From a virus, in IMG/VR virus record IMGVR_UViG_3300035670_000329, positions 1-48,940 of that record: a stretch of 48,940 bases of DNA; one strand, written 5' to 3'. The notes beneath the pieces were generated by a model. The model saw only the letters and a program-made list of their open reading frames with translations. It ran no database searches and was not told where the DNA came from. Below, one piece after another: positions 33,689-42,318 of the stretch. Numbering within the stretch: the stretch's first letter is position 1; every line of letters starts with the position of its first letter. The position numbers and the translations under genes were made by a program.

Positions 33689-34576
33689 TTACGCAAGCGC
33701 AGTAGCGTACTGATAGCTATGCCAGCCTTGGTTCCACTTAACAAGAACTTCAGGGTATCCAACGAAGGAAACCTGAGAGCCACTTGCAAGCGTAATCGCA
33801 GAAGCGAGCGTAACAGTCGTACCGTTAACATTAGTGACGTAGTTGAAGCTACCAGGAAAATAAGCACCGGCAGAAGCTGCGGGAGCAACAACTGCCATAC
33901 CAGCCTGTAACCCTGTAATAGCAGCATCTAGCGTCAACGTCGTCGAAGAACCCGACGTACCACCCGTACCGGTTACGGTATAAGCAGTTTCAGGGACCAA
34001 AGCTACAACACGGAAAGGTAGATCCGAAGATGCTACGCGAGCTGCGCCAGTACCACTAGAAGCTGGGTAAGTACCAGATACAGACATAGCAGAATTGCCA
34101 GTGGTTGTGCTACCAGACGCACCAGTAATTGCGTACACGTTAGTACCAACAAAAGATTGGTTAGCGTAAGCAACCGTAGTACTAGTATTAGCGATGCTGT
34201 TGTAAGTTTGACTAGTCAGTACGACTTTAAACACAGCAGACGGATCATCAATGACAAATGCCAAGATGTCGTTCGCAGCAGTGCTAGCAGGATAATACTG
34301 CGAGAACTGAAGTTGCTTCGTCGTTGGGTTAGTAAACTGACAACCAACAAATACACCAATAGCACCGGCAATTGGCGAAGTGGGGCTGGAAGCCGCAGAG
34401 TAAGACGTTTTAATAAGAGTTCCGTTTGTCGTTAGCTGTACTAGATCCCCGTAAAACAGGTTAGTACCGTAGCTTCGGGCAATTGGGAACTGTCTTGTTG
34501 CTCCAGCATACGGCAGGCCATTAAGTTCATTAATAGCTTTAAAACCGTAGGGAGCGTCAATAACAGGATATGCCAT
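33689..34576 (-). CDS. Probable capsid decoration / head protein (295 aa)
   Basis: The N-terminus (MAYPVIDAPYGFKAINELNG) and the beta-rich body (IAGAIGVFVGCQFTNPTTKQ, ending VLVKWNQGWHSYQYATALA) recur beside Mu-type capsid genes in environmental phages. A Thr/Gly/Ser-rich Ig-like insert spans about 200-270 (TGTGGTSGSSTTLTLDAAIT). Probably a capsid-surface or stabilising protein. A minor capsid component is an alternative. Only 12 nt separate it from the major capsid gene. Confidence 0.65.
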   Translation of the reverse strand: MAYPVIDAPYGFKAINELNGLPYAGATRQFPIARSYGTNLFYGDLVQLTTNGTLIKTSYSAASSPTSPIAGAIGVFVGCQFTNPTTKQLQFSQYYPASTAANDILAFVIDDPSAVFKVVLTSQTYNSIANTSTTVAYANQSFVGTNVYAITGASGSTTTGNSAMSVSGTYPASSGTGAARVASSDLPFRVVALVPETAYTVTGTGGTSGSSTTLTLDAAITGLQAGMAVVAPAASAGAYFPGSFNYVTNVNGTTVTLASAITLASGSQVSFVGYPEVLVKWNQGWHSYQYATALA

Positions 34577-34593
34577 TTTTGACCTCGTTAAAG

Positions 34594-35043
34594 TTAAGTT
34601 CCTTTACCGAACGACACTTTTGTACGCTTCTCAGCAAAGAGGGGCATACGAGAGTCGCTCTCTCTCATAAAGCTGCTATCTACAGCATCCATGTTGTCCT
34701 TAGTAACTTTATTGAAAAACGCTTTACGCTGTTCAACAAATTCTTCGGGGATTTTGCAGAGTAACAACCCGTCGATCTCGATGTTGTCTTTAAACCGGCT
34801 GTTTTCGTCACGCATAAACTTCAGGTTTGGCTGCTCTTCAATCCTTACCGGCTCCCATCCTTCTCTGAGTTTGGCAGAGATATTCTTGGGATCAGCTTTC
34901 CCTAACGAAGACACACGCACCCAGCGGGGTTTGTACCCAGGCATTGGGTCCACTTCGGGAAGGACATCAGCACGCTTCCATTGTTTCGGACGAGCACTAC
35001 GCTCACGGTTTTCAACATCACGAGTTAAACGATTTTCAGCCAT
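34594..35043 (-). CDS. Head-morphogenesis-region protein of unknown function (149 aa)
   Basis: The start is set at 35043 (MAENRLTRDVENRERSARPK) with GGAG upstream; a GTG two codons earlier is possible. Sequence landmarks WKRADVLPEVDPMPGYKPRW and LLLCKIPEEFVEQRKAFF. This gene type regularly lies between scaffold and capsid genes in related phages, so a role in head assembly is likely but unproven. Its start overlaps the scaffold gene's end by 8 nt. Confidence 0.65.
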   Translation of the reverse strand: MAENRLTRDVENRERSARPKQWKRADVLPEVDPMPGYKPRWVRVSSLGKADPKNISAKLREGWEPVRIEEQPNLKFMRDENSRFKDNIEIDGLLLCKIPEEFVEQRKAFFNKVTKDNMDAVDSSFMRESDSRMPLFAEKRTKVSFGKGT

Positions 35044-35956
35044 TTGCACGCTCCAGTTTCATCATTTCCTGCACATACTGCTCAGGGGTGATACCCATCT
35101 TTTTGATGAGGGCAAGTTGGGAATCTTTTAGTCTGACCTTTGTGGGGGCCGTACTACGCGAAACCGGCGCTACAACAGTAGCTGGTTTTTCTGTCCGTGC
35201 TTGAGCAGGTTTTGTCGCTGTCCTAGCAGGTTCGTCACCCCAATCATGTTCGGGGAATCTTTTACGCATCGTCTTATCAACGATTTCCCAGTACTCATCG
35301 GTTCCCTCGAAGGACTGACCTTTCTCCTTAATAAGCTTTTGGTGTAAGCCTAAAGCGGAAGCAGTCATCTCTTCATCTGATCCAAACCACGTATTTTGTC
35401 TACGCCAGGAATCAGTTTTAGGGTCTAACCGTGGAGCCTGTGGCTGCGGTTCAGAATAAGGTACTTCATTTTCTTGCGGTTGTACAGGGGGTTTGTATCC
35501 TTTTAACCGCTCAAGTCTATAAGATACTTCAGTTAATTTCTTATTAGCCTCTAATAATTTGTCAGAATCGCCTGCTTCATAGGCTTCTTTATAAGCTGTT
35601 TCAGCATTTTTGAGTTCTAACTCCACAGCATTTTTAGCTGTATTTACTAGATGCCCTTCATTTTCAGTTACTTTGGTTCGTAGCTGCTTAATCTCATTTC
35701 GCAACTGCTGCGCCATCTCTAGTGCAGCTTGCTGCTCACGCATAGCCCGTTCTTTCTCACGGCGCTCGTCGTGCCAAACCTTCTTCATCTGCTTGAGACG
35801 AACTTTTACCTTCTCGGAATATTCTTCCAATTCATCATCTTCAAGCTCTTGCACAAGTGATTTTGGCAATGGCTCACGCCCGCGATCCTCTGGGGGCGTA
35901 TCGTCTTCTATCTCTATCTCAATACCGTCAACTTCTTTTTCGGTAGCTTCAGACAT
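35036..35956 (-). CDS. Scaffolding protein (306 aa)
   Basis: Acidic N-terminus (VDGIEIEIEDDTPPEDRGRE), long charged coiled coil (about 40-160), Pro/Gln-rich linker and a basic helical C-terminus (KDSQLALIKKMGITPEQYVQ). This is the classic arrangement of a phage scaffold whose C-terminal helix binds the capsid protein. The GIEIEIED segment (11-18) is identical to one in the portal N-terminus (29-36). Its position between the chaperonin-like gene and the capsid genes fits. Confidence 0.8.
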   Translation of the reverse strand: MSEATEKEVDGIEIEIEDDTPPEDRGREPLPKSLVQELEDDELEEYSEKVKVRLKQMKKVWHDERREKERAMREQQAALEMAQQLRNEIKQLRTKVTENEGHLVNTAKNAVELELKNAETAYKEAYEAGDSDKLLEANKKLTEVSYRLERLKGYKPPVQPQENEVPYSEPQPQAPRLDPKTDSWRRQNTWFGSDEEMTASALGLHQKLIKEKGQSFEGTDEYWEIVDKTMRKRFPEHDWGDEPARTATKPAQARTEKPATVVAPVSRSTAPTKVRLKDSQLALIKKMGITPEQYVQEMMKLERANG

Positions 35957-35966
35957 GATTAACCCC

Positions 35967-36368
35967 TTATGAACGACTAATACCGCGAGGATCTTCTACG
36001 ACCCCCTCGACAGAATCATCATTAATGATGCGAAATTCACGGCCATGAATTTTTAACCGCGTGCCTGCGTGTGGACGAACCAACACAAAATCACCGGTCT
36101 TGCAATACGGCCCTGACGGGAATCGCTTCTCGTCTTTGTACGCATCTGGTCCCATCTTGATAACGAACAGCACCGTTGTGAGTAATTCCTCGTGGTGCAT
36201 GGTTACGTCAGCTTTAATAAGACCATTATCAAACTTTGCGTCGATCTCTGGAATGCCACACAAAATTCGATAACCTGACGGATCAGGAAGTTGTCGAGCT
36301 TTTTCTTCGGCGGTTTCAGGTAGTACCGTCGCAGAGCCGCTTGTAGACCCTACTAGGAGTTCACTCAT
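35967..36368 (-). CDS. GroES-like co-chaperonin (133 aa)
   Basis: The core GYRILCGIPE, a mobile-loop-like DNGLIKADVTMHHEE, VLFVIKMGPDAYKDEKRF, then KTGDFVLVRPHAGTRLKIHG and FRIINDDSVEGVVEDP reproduce the order of Cpn10 motifs (GxVxxVGxxA, KxGDxVLxxxxAGxxxxxxGxxYxxxxxxDI). Like T4 gp31 it could cap host GroEL to fold the capsid protein. The location immediately before the scaffold and capsid genes supports this. The N-terminal extension (about 35 residues) is not part of the fold. Confidence 0.85.
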   Translation of the reverse strand: MSELLVGSTSGSATVLPETAEEKARQLPDPSGYRILCGIPEIDAKFDNGLIKADVTMHHEELLTTVLFVIKMGPDAYKDEKRFPSGPYCKTGDFVLVRPHAGTRLKIHGREFRIINDDSVEGVVEDPRGISRS

Positions 36369-36555
36369 CGTCGTTTTCCATCCTTTCTGCTATGTCAATT
36401 AGCATTTGCCTCGCCATTGCCAAACCTCTAATAATCCCGCACTGATGGCGATAATCAGCGTGGTCCTTTGCTAAGCCCTGTCCCAAGGTTTCGGCCAAAC
36501 GGCTTTCTTCCTCATGGCAACGCTTAATCAAATACTCCAAAACTTGAGAGTTCAT
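36361..36555 (-). CDS. Small helical phage protein (64 aa)
   Basis: All-helical, charged (LEYLIKRCHEEESRLAETLG, then YRHQCGIIRGLAMARQMLID). Overlaps its neighbours at both ends (4 and 8 nt), supporting a real gene. Similar small genes follow the portal gene in related phages. The function is unknown. Confidence 0.7.
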   Translation of the reverse strand: MNSQVLEYLIKRCHEEESRLAETLGQGLAKDHADYRHQCGIIRGLAMARQMLIDIAERMENDDE

Positions 36556-39080
36556 TCTTTAGGTTTCCCTTTCGGTTGCATCGCTTGCTTCGTAGTGTTT
36601 TCACGTTGTTGCTGCATTGCAGCAATATTCCTAGCGATGTCTGCACCTATCCGAGTGCCTTCGATCTCATTACGTACGGCTTCAACGCCCTGCTGGAACT
36701 CCTGCTCCATCTGATCTTTGGCGATCTGTGCGCCAAGACGAGCACCTTCGAGGTCCATCTGTGACTGAATACGCATACGCTCGGTGTCGATCTGAGCTGC
36801 CTTGAGTTGTGCGTCGGTCTGATCTTTTTGAGCTTTGCGCTGCAACTCTTGAGCCTGTAACTGAAGCTCTTGTTGCTGCATCTGCACAATCGGATCTTGT
36901 GCTTGCTGCTGTGCTTGTGCCTGTTGCACCATTGCTTGATTGGCTTGCAACAATTTCTGAGCACCTGCTGCGGCAAGGCGAGAGACCTCGACTTCCAACT
37001 CTTCGGGCATTTCTTCGTTGGGTGCGGGGTAGGGAACCCCAAGTTTCTCTTCAATGTTTCTGCGGTATTGGAACGCAAAATGTTCGGCAATGTGGGCCAT
37101 AAATGCAGCTTGCATGGCTTGAGCGTTTGGACTCTGACCAAGAACTTGAGCTGTGATGGGGTCTTGCAGTGCAGACATATGCACTGTGATGTGAGCGGCG
37201 TGATCTTGGTAGATAAACGCCTTGACGGGCTTGCCGGTGAACAAGTCCATGTTTTCCGAAACCGGATCGACCGGCTTCATATCGTCCTCCATTGGCACAA
37301 GTTTCTCAGCGTTTTTGATACCAAGAACCTCAAGCATCTGCCTATGGAGATAGGGTAAATCGTACAACTGGGGTGCGGTTTGAGCTAACTGAAGGACTGC
37401 CTGATACTGCACAACCTTCTGGCTCATTGTTGCAGCGTTCGGATCACTGACAGGGATTACATCCACATTGTCGTAATCAGATTTTTTAGCCCTGGGCCTG
37501 CCATCAACCGGCTCGTAGTCATACTCTTCCGGCGTATAGTCAGCAATAATTTCTTTCAGGAGCCTGAACTCCTGTTTCATCGAGTAGTGAATCCGTGCCT
37601 GAACAGCGGACATCACCTTCAGTGTGCGTTCAAGAATTGCTAGCGTAGTCCCAACTGGGGACTGAGCGGACATATCAGAGACTTTGAGATCAGCAGCCGA
37701 CGCAAACCGTCTGCCTTCATCAATGATCTTGTCCATGAGCGCAGCCAACACCTGCGAAGGCTCCTTGTACGGGAGCGGCATGATGTTGTCTTTTAGTGTG
37801 CCTGAGCCAATATCGACATCGCGCCATTCAGCAGGGGAGAACGGTGTGTCATCACCCTTCGTACGCATGCCCTTGGTCTTAAACCCACCAGGAAGATTCG
37901 ATAACGTACCAGCATCAACAAGCTGACGCAGGATCGACGTACCTGACTTAGCAAACCCACCGATCAGGTGGATCAAGCCAAAATAATAAAAGCCAAAGCC
38001 TGGGATATAGCCGTAGTGAACAAAATGCTGACGCTTTTGTTTTAGATCATCACTTGGTTTCCAATTTCTTCGGATAGAGAGGATCTTGCCGTTGGACTTT
38101 TCAATCGTCACAACATATGGAATAGCAAGCCCAGTCTCTTTCCCATCTTCATCTTTATCAGGAAACCCTGGCAGATCCAGGTCAACGTGCATCTCTAAGA
38201 TCTTGTATCTGGAGTCCGTTGTAGCCCTGAATCCCATCTTCTCAGCAATCTTTTTCTCTACTTCATCAAGCGAATCGGTGGGATCTTCAAGCTCAATATC
38301 AATATAGAACCCTGCGTCCATCAGACGCTGCAACTCGTTTTTAGTCTTACGCATCACATGCGTAACACGCTCAGCCGTCTCAATATTGGCAGCACCATAA
38401 GGCACAACGAGATCATCTGCCGAGACAAACATTGATGTTTGCCGACCAAGCCGCAGGTCGTAATAGACTTTCTTAAACGCATTACCCGCAAGCCCCAGCC
38501 CCCATAACATCTTCTCGTGCTCAGGCCGATACTCGACCATCACATCAGTAAGCTGGTGGTTCATATCCGCCTGCACACGCATGGCAGACTCTTTCTTCTC
38601 TTTAGTTTCTTCCCCAATAATCTTAGAGCGCACCGGTCCTTGCGCTGGGAAAGTCTCCATGATGGTCTCTGACTGAAACTTCACAACTGCTTCTGTTAGC
38701 AGTGGGTGGTATACCCCGCAAGCTCCAGGCCAAGGCTCCGTGCGATCCTCGACTTTCAATCCTAATAAATCTAAGCCATCAACAAATGTCTGCATCCAAT
38801 CTTTACGGGATGAGATGTCATCATCAAAGTCAGCACACAGATCATTAGCTAGCGTAGCCAGCTCTTTCGGGTCCATATCCTCGGCAAGGTTGGCATTAAA
38901 GTCCTCATCACCGATGTCATCTTTCTCGATCACAATCTCTAAGCCACCCAGACCAATAGCTACTGACTCAGGATCTTCAATCTCGATCTCAATGCCTGGG
39001 CCTTCTTCCAACTCGTCCCTATCGGACAGCCCCATCGGTGCTTGGTTTAACGACTTATCAAAGAAACTGCTTGTAGCCAT
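36552..39080 (-). CDS. Portal protein, P22-like (842 aa)
   Basis: An acidic N-terminus (1-70), then the portal-type core LANDLCADFDDDISSRKDWM, WPGACGVYHPLLTEAVVKFQ, ETFPAQGPVRSKI and FKKVYYDLRLGRQTSMFVSA. A long Gln-rich helical C-terminus (about 680-840) resembles the barrel of P22-type portals. Forms the dodecameric DNA channel and binds the terminase. Its length exceeds P22 gp1 (725 aa), mostly through the terminal extensions. Follows the large terminase gene by 9 nt. Confidence 0.88.
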   Translation of the reverse strand: MATSSFFDKSLNQAPMGLSDRDELEEGPGIEIEIEDPESVAIGLGGLEIVIEKDDIGDEDFNANLAEDMDPKELATLANDLCADFDDDISSRKDWMQTFVDGLDLLGLKVEDRTEPWPGACGVYHPLLTEAVVKFQSETIMETFPAQGPVRSKIIGEETKEKKESAMRVQADMNHQLTDVMVEYRPEHEKMLWGLGLAGNAFKKVYYDLRLGRQTSMFVSADDLVVPYGAANIETAERVTHVMRKTKNELQRLMDAGFYIDIELEDPTDSLDEVEKKIAEKMGFRATTDSRYKILEMHVDLDLPGFPDKDEDGKETGLAIPYVVTIEKSNGKILSIRRNWKPSDDLKQKRQHFVHYGYIPGFGFYYFGLIHLIGGFAKSGTSILRQLVDAGTLSNLPGGFKTKGMRTKGDDTPFSPAEWRDVDIGSGTLKDNIMPLPYKEPSQVLAALMDKIIDEGRRFASAADLKVSDMSAQSPVGTTLAILERTLKVMSAVQARIHYSMKQEFRLLKEIIADYTPEEYDYEPVDGRPRAKKSDYDNVDVIPVSDPNAATMSQKVVQYQAVLQLAQTAPQLYDLPYLHRQMLEVLGIKNAEKLVPMEDDMKPVDPVSENMDLFTGKPVKAFIYQDHAAHITVHMSALQDPITAQVLGQSPNAQAMQAAFMAHIAEHFAFQYRRNIEEKLGVPYPAPNEEMPEELEVEVSRLAAAGAQKLLQANQAMVQQAQAQQQAQDPIVQMQQQELQLQAQELQRKAQKDQTDAQLKAAQIDTERMRIQSQMDLEGARLGAQIAKDQMEQEFQQGVEAVRNEIEGTRIGADIARNIAAMQQQRENTTKQAMQPKGKPKE

Positions 39081-39089
39081 GATCTATTC

Positions 39090-40616
39090 CTAATAGTAAG
39101 CGAGGTGCCGCCGCCCTTTAAAATACACAGGGTCGTCGTCCTCATCTAACAGGGTGCGGACAAACCCACCTTTACGAAAGCGCATAAGCGCCAAAGACAC
39201 CGAGTCAACATAGTCATCATGATCGCCAGCAGGAAAACTTGCAACCTCCTCGATCACTTCCTCTGCCCAGTGTGTGTTCGGTGCCCACACCCTACCACTT
39301 GCAAATATATCCGCCACAGCATTTAACCGCGCAATCTTGTCATTCCCCTTACTTGGCGTGAACTCTTGCACAGGTATACCCATAGCCCGCAGTTCATAAA
39401 TCAGCGGTGCCCCTGAAGCTTTCTTTTCAATGATGATGGAGTCTGGTTTGCACTCTTTATATTCTTCTAAAGCCACCTGTTTGAGCTTTGGAAACTCCAT
39501 TCGGTCCCGCATGGCATTGAGTAAGATGATATTAGCCTGTGCAATCCCGTTTTCATCGTCTTTATAGAACACACCCCAGTAAGTCATCGCTGAATAGTCA
39601 GCACGATTGTTCTTTTCAAACGCCGTATCCCAAGCCATTACCGTAAATTCGCAGTTTGGCGCTTCATCATCCTCCCAAGTCTTCCACCATTCACGTTTAA
39701 CGATGGCAGAGGTCTCAGAAGTGGGATTTTGCTGATACTGAGCCATCCATTTTGCATGTGGAAGCTCTTTTTTCAGGTTCTCAAGCTCAATTTTGGGCCA
39801 AAACTCAGGCCAAAGCGGTCTATCACTAGGCAAAATGGCAGGAAATTCGATCACTTCCCACTCTTCTCCGCTTCTTTGAGCCGCACTTTTCAAAACTTGA
39901 CCGGTTAAGTCCTTCTTAGACCACCGCGTCATCACAATAATGATCGCTCCCCCTGGCTGCAGACGCTGCCGTGGGCCTGATGTGTACCACTCGTAGGTTT
40001 TATCGTAGATCTCTGGGTTCGTTTCTGCTTGTGCAGCCTCTTGTTCCGAGTGCGGGTCATCAATAATCAGAATATCCGCGCCTTTACCCGTAACAGCACC
40101 TCCCACACCAATAGCAAAATACTCTCCACCCTTGTTAGTCGCCCACCGGCCAGCAGCTTTAGAGTCTGCTTGTAAGCCAACAGTTGGAAATATCTCTTTA
40201 TACGTGTCTTGATCGACAAGGTTTCGCACCTTCCGGCCAAAGCCAACAGCTAATTCTGCAGTGTGTGATGTCTGTATGACTTTCTTATTAGGGAACTTAC
40301 CTAAGAACCAAGCTGGCAGAAGATAAGAAGCAAACTCAGACTTGGTATGTCGAGGTGGCATATTAATAATAAGGCGTTTCACCTTACCCTCAGCAACCCG
40401 TTCAAAGGCTGCAGCCATCTTCGCATGATGTGAGCCGTGAATAAACCCAGGCCACACCTTCTTAACAAAAGACATGAAAGAGACTTGCGCTTGCTCAGAT
40501 TCTTTACGCTGCTCAAGTTCTTCTAATAGCATGAACACCCGTGGCTTTACTGCATCGGGTATATGTTTAAGTAATGCTGGGTTACTCCGCAGGGCTGTCA
40601 GCAGATCGTTCTGCAT
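39090..40616 (-). CDS. Terminase large subunit (508 aa)
   Basis: The ATPase-nuclease motor that packages DNA. ATPase motifs: variant Walker A PPRHTKSE (87-94), Walker B ILIIDDP (182-188), and a coupling motif IIIVMTRWSKKDLTG. The RNaseH-like nuclease has VMAWDTAFEK with Asp330, IIIEKKASGAP, and AGDHDDYVDSVSLALMRF near 470-487. Full length. It overlaps the small-subunit candidate by 35 nt. Confidence 0.95.
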   Translation of the reverse strand: MQNDLLTALRSNPALLKHIPDAVKPRVFMLLEELEQRKESEQAQVSFMSFVKKVWPGFIHGSHHAKMAAAFERVAEGKVKRLIINMPPRHTKSEFASYLLPAWFLGKFPNKKVIQTSHTAELAVGFGRKVRNLVDQDTYKEIFPTVGLQADSKAAGRWATNKGGEYFAIGVGGAVTGKGADILIIDDPHSEQEAAQAETNPEIYDKTYEWYTSGPRQRLQPGGAIIIVMTRWSKKDLTGQVLKSAAQRSGEEWEVIEFPAILPSDRPLWPEFWPKIELENLKKELPHAKWMAQYQQNPTSETSAIVKREWWKTWEDDEAPNCEFTVMAWDTAFEKNNRADYSAMTYWGVFYKDDENGIAQANIILLNAMRDRMEFPKLKQVALEEYKECKPDSIIIEKKASGAPLIYELRAMGIPVQEFTPSKGNDKIARLNAVADIFASGRVWAPNTHWAEEVIEEVASFPAGDHDDYVDSVSLALMRFRKGGFVRTLLDEDDDPVYFKGRRHLAYY

Positions 40617-41211
40617 CCTCTTCCCCCTTTAGCCCAAGCTCAGCATCCAGATCTATATCTAATAGATTAAGTGGTTTCTTCTCAGGTGGCTCTTCTTGCA
40701 CTTCTTTGGCTTCTACAGGAATAGCTTCACCAACATACTTCTGCAGTAGTCTTGCTAACTCAGTCTCAATTTCCTCAAGCGGTTTTTGCTTGATCGTGAC
40801 CTCAACTTGATCGCTAAACAGGTTAACCCCTCTACGCCTACCTAATAACTCTAAGGCTCGCATCTTTGTTTTTGGGTCGTTGCTGCTAACCTCTTCCAGT
40901 AGCTTATTAGTTACTAGATTGGCAATACGTCTATTAGCTTCAAGGAACTCATGATCGTACTCAGTCAGCATCGCCTCTAACTTAAGAATAGTTCCTGGCG
41001 GTGTTGTCTGTGGCACAAAATCTTCTGACGCAATGATCGTATGCGCTTGGGTAGATGATTCGTCGTCTACTTTAACTTTTGCACCGGCATCGATCAGTGC
41101 CTGGATGGACGCGCATGCCGCTTTAGCCCGCTCACGAAAACCTTCGGCCTCCTCTGGGGTTAGGTCGAATGGCAACGGAATATTAGTTTCGGGCGTAATT
41201 AATATAGGCAT
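40582..41211 (-). CDS. Probable terminase small subunit (209 aa)
   Basis: Helical protein directly upstream of, and overlapping, the large terminase gene. The stretch NLVTNKLLEEVSSNDPKTKM and RALELLGRRRGVNLFSDQVE resembles small terminases (helices followed by ELLG...LF...). An acidic C-terminus could bind the large subunit. The ribosome site is weak (GGAG about 14 nt before the ATG at 41211). As first gene of the late block it is near the leftward promoter. Confidence 0.7.
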   Translation of the reverse strand: MPILITPETNIPLPFDLTPEEAEGFRERAKAACASIQALIDAGAKVKVDDESSTQAHTIIASEDFVPQTTPPGTILKLEAMLTEYDHEFLEANRRIANLVTNKLLEEVSSNDPKTKMRALELLGRRRGVNLFSDQVEVTIKQKPLEEIETELARLLQKYVGEAIPVEAKEVQEEPPEKKPLNLLDIDLDAELGLKGEEDAERSADSPAE

Positions 41212-41416
41212 GGAGGAAACGGGACTCCAAAAACATAAGGGGGGTGCGTTTCAAGGCGCAATCTTATAAGTACCTATAGAAAAACGCAAGGGGGAGGGGG
41301 GTATAGATGTATTAGATAGAGTTGAGGTATAGACCTATTAGATGAAGTTGAGGAAAATAGGGCTGTAATGTGCATATTACACCGCAAGGGCGGGCGCGTC
41401 CGACACGGCCACATTA

Positions 41417-41445
41417 GGGGGGTGGGGGTACGGTGGGGTCGGGGG
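41417..41445 (+). other. G-quadruplex-prone tract
   Basis: Four runs of four or more G within 29 bases (6, 5, 4 and 5 G with spacers of 1-5 nt) on the plus strand, in a non-coding control region. Another G-rich stretch lies at 41290-41301. Confidence 0.6.
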
Positions 41446-41574
41446 ATTCCAAATTCTATAACCCATACCCTTATGCGATTCGTATCTGTATCATATCTAG
41501 ATCCTAGACCTATACACAACCTAGTATGTTACACGTATAACATCGTTGTATAATATGGTTATGCTAACTGTATC

Positions 41575-41593
41575 GGTTAAGTCTGACTTAACC
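41575..41593. promoter_or_regulatory. 19-bp palindromic operator candidate, copy 1
   Basis: Perfect GGTTAAGTC-T-GACTTAACC. Lies 21 nt downstream of a TATAAT box and 26 nt upstream of the -35 of promoter P1. Member of a nine-copy set limited to the rightward block. Confidence 0.85.
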
Positions 41594-41619
41594 TTGTTGT
41601 ATTTATCTCATAACTCTAT

Positions 41620-41648
41620 TTGACAATCTAATAAACCTATGAGACTAT
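41620..41648 (+). promoter_or_regulatory. Promoter P1
   Basis: TTGACA, 17-nt spacer, GACTAT. The -10 is weak, but spacer and flank (ATAAACCTATGAGA) are shared with promoter P2 at 43163, supporting function. Drives the Lys/Ala-rich gene. An inverted repeat GGTCAA-TT-TTGACC (41657-41670) lies just downstream of the expected start and could be an operator. Confidence 0.6.
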
Positions 41649-41694
41649 TTGTCTACGGTCAATTTTGACCGGTGCCAACTTAATGGAGATTCAA

Positions 41695-42267
41695 ATGGCA
41701 ACTAAGCAAGTAGCAAAAAAACCCGCAGCCCCTGCAGCCCCTGAAACTGCTACACCCGAAATGGTCAAGCTTGCAATGGACATGGGAAAAGCTTTTACCC
41801 TTGCAGACTCTGCAAAAGACCAAGCCAACAAGGCTGCAGCAAGCTTGCACACAATGACTAAGGGCATGCCTGCAGATAAATTGGAAGTTGCACTTGCAGC
41901 GGGTTCACCAATGTGCGACGGTTTCCTTGCAGGCCGGTTTACTTTCAAGGCCGGAAACTATCTTAAGGCCGACGGAAAACCCGTTGCCAAAGGTTCAATC
42001 AAGGTCTACTTAGCGCATTTTCGCAAGGCCGTGAAAACGGGCCAAGCATACGACGAAAACGCGTCACGTACTGCAAAAAAGGCCGGAAAGAAAAAAGGTG
42101 CGCGTACTGAAAAGTCCGGCGATTTCAGTCTTAAAGTATTGGCGAAAGACTCGAAAGAAAAAGCAATCGAAAGACTGCGCGATTTTGCCAATAAGCTTAA
42201 GGCCGTTGATAAATTTGCACCAATTGCGGCCTTTATGATTGATGCACTCGATGAGTGCCAAGGGTAA
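41695..42267 (+). CDS. Lys/Ala-rich protein of unknown function (190 aa)
   Basis: The start is set at 41695 (MATKQVAKKPAAPAAPETAT) with GGAGA five bases upstream; upstream in-frame codons lack a ribosome site. After an Ala/Pro-rich flexible N-terminus the protein is helical and basic (KVYLAHFRKAVKTGQ, then TAKKAGKKKGARTEK) with a hydrophobic helical C-terminus (FAPIAAFMIDALDECQ). The basic central stretch suggests nucleic-acid binding. It is the first rightward gene, alone between promoter P1 and its own terminator, so it may be made early and in quantity. No family recognised. Confidence 0.8.
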   Translation: MATKQVAKKPAAPAAPETATPEMVKLAMDMGKAFTLADSAKDQANKAAASLHTMTKGMPADKLEVALAAGSPMCDGFLAGRFTFKAGNYLKADGKPVAKGSIKVYLAHFRKAVKTGQAYDENASRTAKKAGKKKGARTEKSGDFSLKVLAKDSKEKAIERLRDFANKLKAVDKFAPIAAFMIDALDECQG

Positions 42268-42283
42268 TAACTAGTTAAACCAC

Positions 42284-42308
42284 AGGCCCGCAATGCGGGC
42301 CTTTTTTT
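42284..42308 (+). terminator. Rho-independent terminator
   Basis: AGGCCCGC-AAT-GCGGGCCT followed by a run of seven T. Ends the 190-aa gene's transcript 17 nt after its stop. Confidence 0.92.
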
Positions 42309-42318
42309 GGGGTTCAAA

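Larger units (their letters stand above)
41212..41694. promoter_or_regulatory. Divergent control region between late (leftward) and early (rightward) blocks
   Basis: No gene is seen. From left to right it holds: a 17-bp direct repeat ATTAGATAGAGTTGAGG / ATTAGATGAAGTTGAGG (41311-41327 and 41337-41353), a G-tract cluster (41417-41445), a TATAAT (41549-41554), operator copy 1 (41575-41593), promoter P1 (41620-41648) and the inverted repeat CGGTCAA-TT-TTGACCG (41656-41671). The leftward promoter is not obvious by consensus. Confidence 0.7.
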
